This document shows, piece after piece, positions 21,067 to 22,290 of a stretch of DNA of 22,290 nt. Position numbers and translations under genes: made by a program. The notes under the pieces are model-generated. The model had not been told where the DNA came from. It did not search any database and worked only from the letters and a program-made list of their open reading frames with translations. Source of the stretch: Ophiosphaerella korrae (taxonomy: Eukaryota; Ascomycota; Dothideomycetes; Pleosporales; Phaeosphaeriaceae). Location of the stretch: contig JALNQF010000563.1 of NCBI GenBank assembly GCA_028456385.1, positions 1 to 22,290 of the forward strand, read 5' to 3'. Within the stretch, counting starts at the first letter, position 1. Each line of letters opens with the position of its first letter.

Positions 21067-21428
21067 CTAATACTTAGTCTAATAGCCTTTAGCTATTTTA
21101 ACGGCCTCCTACCTTCTAGGTAAAGATAGTAAACAATTATCTATAGCCTGCTAGCTTATAGCGATCTACTCTTCTATTATAGTAAGCTTAAAAGCTTCTA
21201 TACTCTTTAAATTAATTCCTATACCTAAACTCTTTCTAGGGAGTTTATTTAGCCTATCTTTAAGTAGACTCTATACATTTTTAATTGGATTTAAATCTAG
21301 ACTATAAGTAGGGTAAGGATAAAGCTTAACTTTTTTTTTTTAAACTAACTCTTAATAGCGATAGTTTTATAGATTTTATAATTATGTTGTTAAAATCTTT
21401 ATCCTAAATACATAGTTAATATATAAAC

Positions 21429-21440
21429 CTAAAATATTAC

Positions 21441-21473
<33 letters not shown>

Positions 21474-21515
21474 GATAGATAAAGGAGTAAAAAGAGGTAG
21501 TAAAACTAACCGCGT
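21429..21515 (-). other. Possible second intron, containing a TA microsatellite
   Basis: Between HIKRG and the QDKD block, the minus strand reads GTTAGT at one side and ATTTTAG at the other, enclosing a (TA)n tract at about 21440-21462. Tc1 transposases have no conserved segment of this composition here, so an intron or inserted AT-rich tract is likely. Confidence 0.35.
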
Positions 21516-21699
21516 TTTATATGCTTTTTAACTACTAGATTTAGTACTTCTTAGATATATCTTTTATTATTAAAGGTTAAAGTCTTTATAGGGTCCCTTA
21601 TAATAATTAATTTCGATCGTCCTCCTATCTAAATAGATCCCTAAACTAAGATAGTTATATCTCTAGCTATAACTTCGTTAGTATTAGAACTATAAAAAA

Positions 21700-21780
21700 A
21701 CTAATTTAATAAAAAAATATAGATAAAAAATACAATAAAACAGTCTACTAGGATTTTTTCAAAACTTACTTTTATTATTT
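21700..21780 (-). other. Possible intron in the Tc1-like transposase
   Basis: On the minus strand a non-conserved stretch of roughly 80 bases starts GTAAGT and ends TTTTTTTATAG. It separates the block after the first catalytic Asp from the VWGSI block. The flanking frames do not join exactly with these sites, so precise borders are uncertain. An alternative is a degraded, non-conserved protein loop. Confidence 0.35.
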
Positions 21781-22290
21781 ATAGAAATTAATTCGCGTCT
21801 AGCTTTAATTTTACTAACTTTTCTATAATACTTTTATCTAGCTCTATACCCTCTTTGTATAGAGCTTTTATCTAAAAACATAATCTTTTCTAGACTAAAT
21901 CCTTCTTTTTCTACTAATTTTAGTTGCTCCTTAGAGTACTTTAGCCTTAGTTTAGCTAATTTAGCCGAAATTATCGGCTTTTTAGTAGCTATATTAGTAG
22001 TAACTCCCTCCTCTTTTAAAAAGTATTGTAACTTTCTTATACTAATACTAAGATTATTTTCTAGTATTAATCTCTTATTTATCTTTTTAGGACTTCGAAT
22101 TATATCTCTTAAAATAACTCTTTTTTCTCTTTTAGAAACTCTTGTAGGTCTTCCTTTATATCTTTTTATATCTTCGACTTTTATAGCTTTTTTCTTCTTA
22201 ATTCTATTAATTCTATTGTATATTACTTTAATATTTTTTTTTAAGATAGTAGCTATCTTATTAGGAGAGCTACTAGCTTCTAATAGAAGC

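Larger units (their letters stand above)
20681..22290 (-). mobile_element. Tc1/mariner-like DNA transposon, right end outside the window, RIPped
   Basis: The left terminus at 20681 reads CAGAGGGGTGCAAAAAATA and abuts TA at 20679-20680, inside the integrase of gypsy B. The transposase lies on the minus strand and continues past the right edge. The opposite terminus, and the rest of gypsy B beyond it, should lie outside the window. Confidence 0.78.
21067..22290 (-). pseudogene. Tc1/mariner-like transposase, partial at N terminus, RIP-degraded
   Basis: The minus-strand frame opens at the window edge with a helix-turn-helix (SPNKIATILKKNIKVIYNRI). A GRP linker (RYKGRPTRV) near 22150-22170 and NIATKKPIISAKLAKLRLKY follow. 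The first catalytic Asp is in MFLDKSSIQRGYRAR at 21870-21872, intact, but the family's following Glu is Lys. VWGSI-like sequence and GGRSKLIIIRDP lie near 21590-21650. QDKD near 21393-21407 is the second catalytic block. YSLDLNPIKNV at 21271-21303 is the third (Asp 21295-21297 intact; family SPDLNPIENV). The stop is TAG at 21067-21069. An 11-base A run (21331-21341 on the plus strand) shifts the frame between blocks two and three. Two intervening stretches look like introns. Confidence 0.8.

Noticed and set aside
1..22290. AT-rich mitochondrial or bacterial (for example Mollicutes) origin
   Set aside because: The specific depletion of CA/TG with surviving CG, and the presence of Fot1, Tc1 and Ty3/gypsy relics, point to fungal nuclear DNA under RIP. 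No organelle or bacterial gene is seen.
1..22290. tRNA, rRNA, host protein-coding genes or a novel defence-like system
   Set aside because: No cloverleaf-like, rRNA-like or intact coding sequence was recognised on either strand; all coherent frames resolve to transposable-element proteins or could not be named.

Overview
The window is a fragment of a repeat-rich, gene-free chromosomal block from a filamentous ascomycete (Pezizomycotina), probably a subtelomeric, pericentromeric or AT-rich isochore region. Three things support this. The elements are fungal types (Fot1/pogo, Tc1/mariner and Ty3/gypsy). The DNA carries the mark of repeat-induced point mutation (RIP): CpA and its complement TpG are almost gone, TpA is in great excess, and CpG, CpT and CpC survive. 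No intact gene is present; recognisable protein frames are riddled with TAA/TAG at former Gln and Trp positions and with G-to-A missense changes. The species cannot be named from this sequence.

Layout. 1-3100: a Tc1/mariner-like relic (minus strand, running off the left edge), split by a nearly complete Fot1/pogo-type DNA transposon (316-2174) with about 55-bp terminal inverted repeats, a TA target duplication and a full-length RIP-killed transposase on the minus strand. 3101 to about 8330: Ty3/gypsy element A on the minus strand, with gag, protease, reverse transcriptase and RNase H in one frame, cut off before the integrase by the Tc1-like end at 3100. About 8331-9990: a non-coding stretch holding the leader or LTR of element A, a CCTATA/CCTATT minisatellite, a 17-bp tandem repeat and a palindrome. 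About 9990-16014: Ty3/gypsy element C on the plus strand, interrupted at 15550-15712 by a young 163-bp solo LTR with a 5-bp CTAAT target duplication. 16015-16134: four tandem 30-bp units. About 16135-20680: Ty3/gypsy element B on the plus strand, with gag and pol in different frames (pol at -1), cut in the integrase zinc-binding region by a second Tc1/mariner element. 20681-22290: that Tc1/mariner element, transposase on the minus strand and running off the right edge.

The history is layered. Three different gypsy elements were inserted and RIPped. DNA transposons then inserted into two of them, and another DNA transposon inserted into one of those. A solo LTR later landed in element C and is the least RIPped piece. 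I found no host gene, tRNA, rRNA, CRISPR array or functional system. The most informative signals are the RIP pattern itself (which catalytic residues it destroyed and its strand asymmetry in element B), the nested insertions and the solo LTR.
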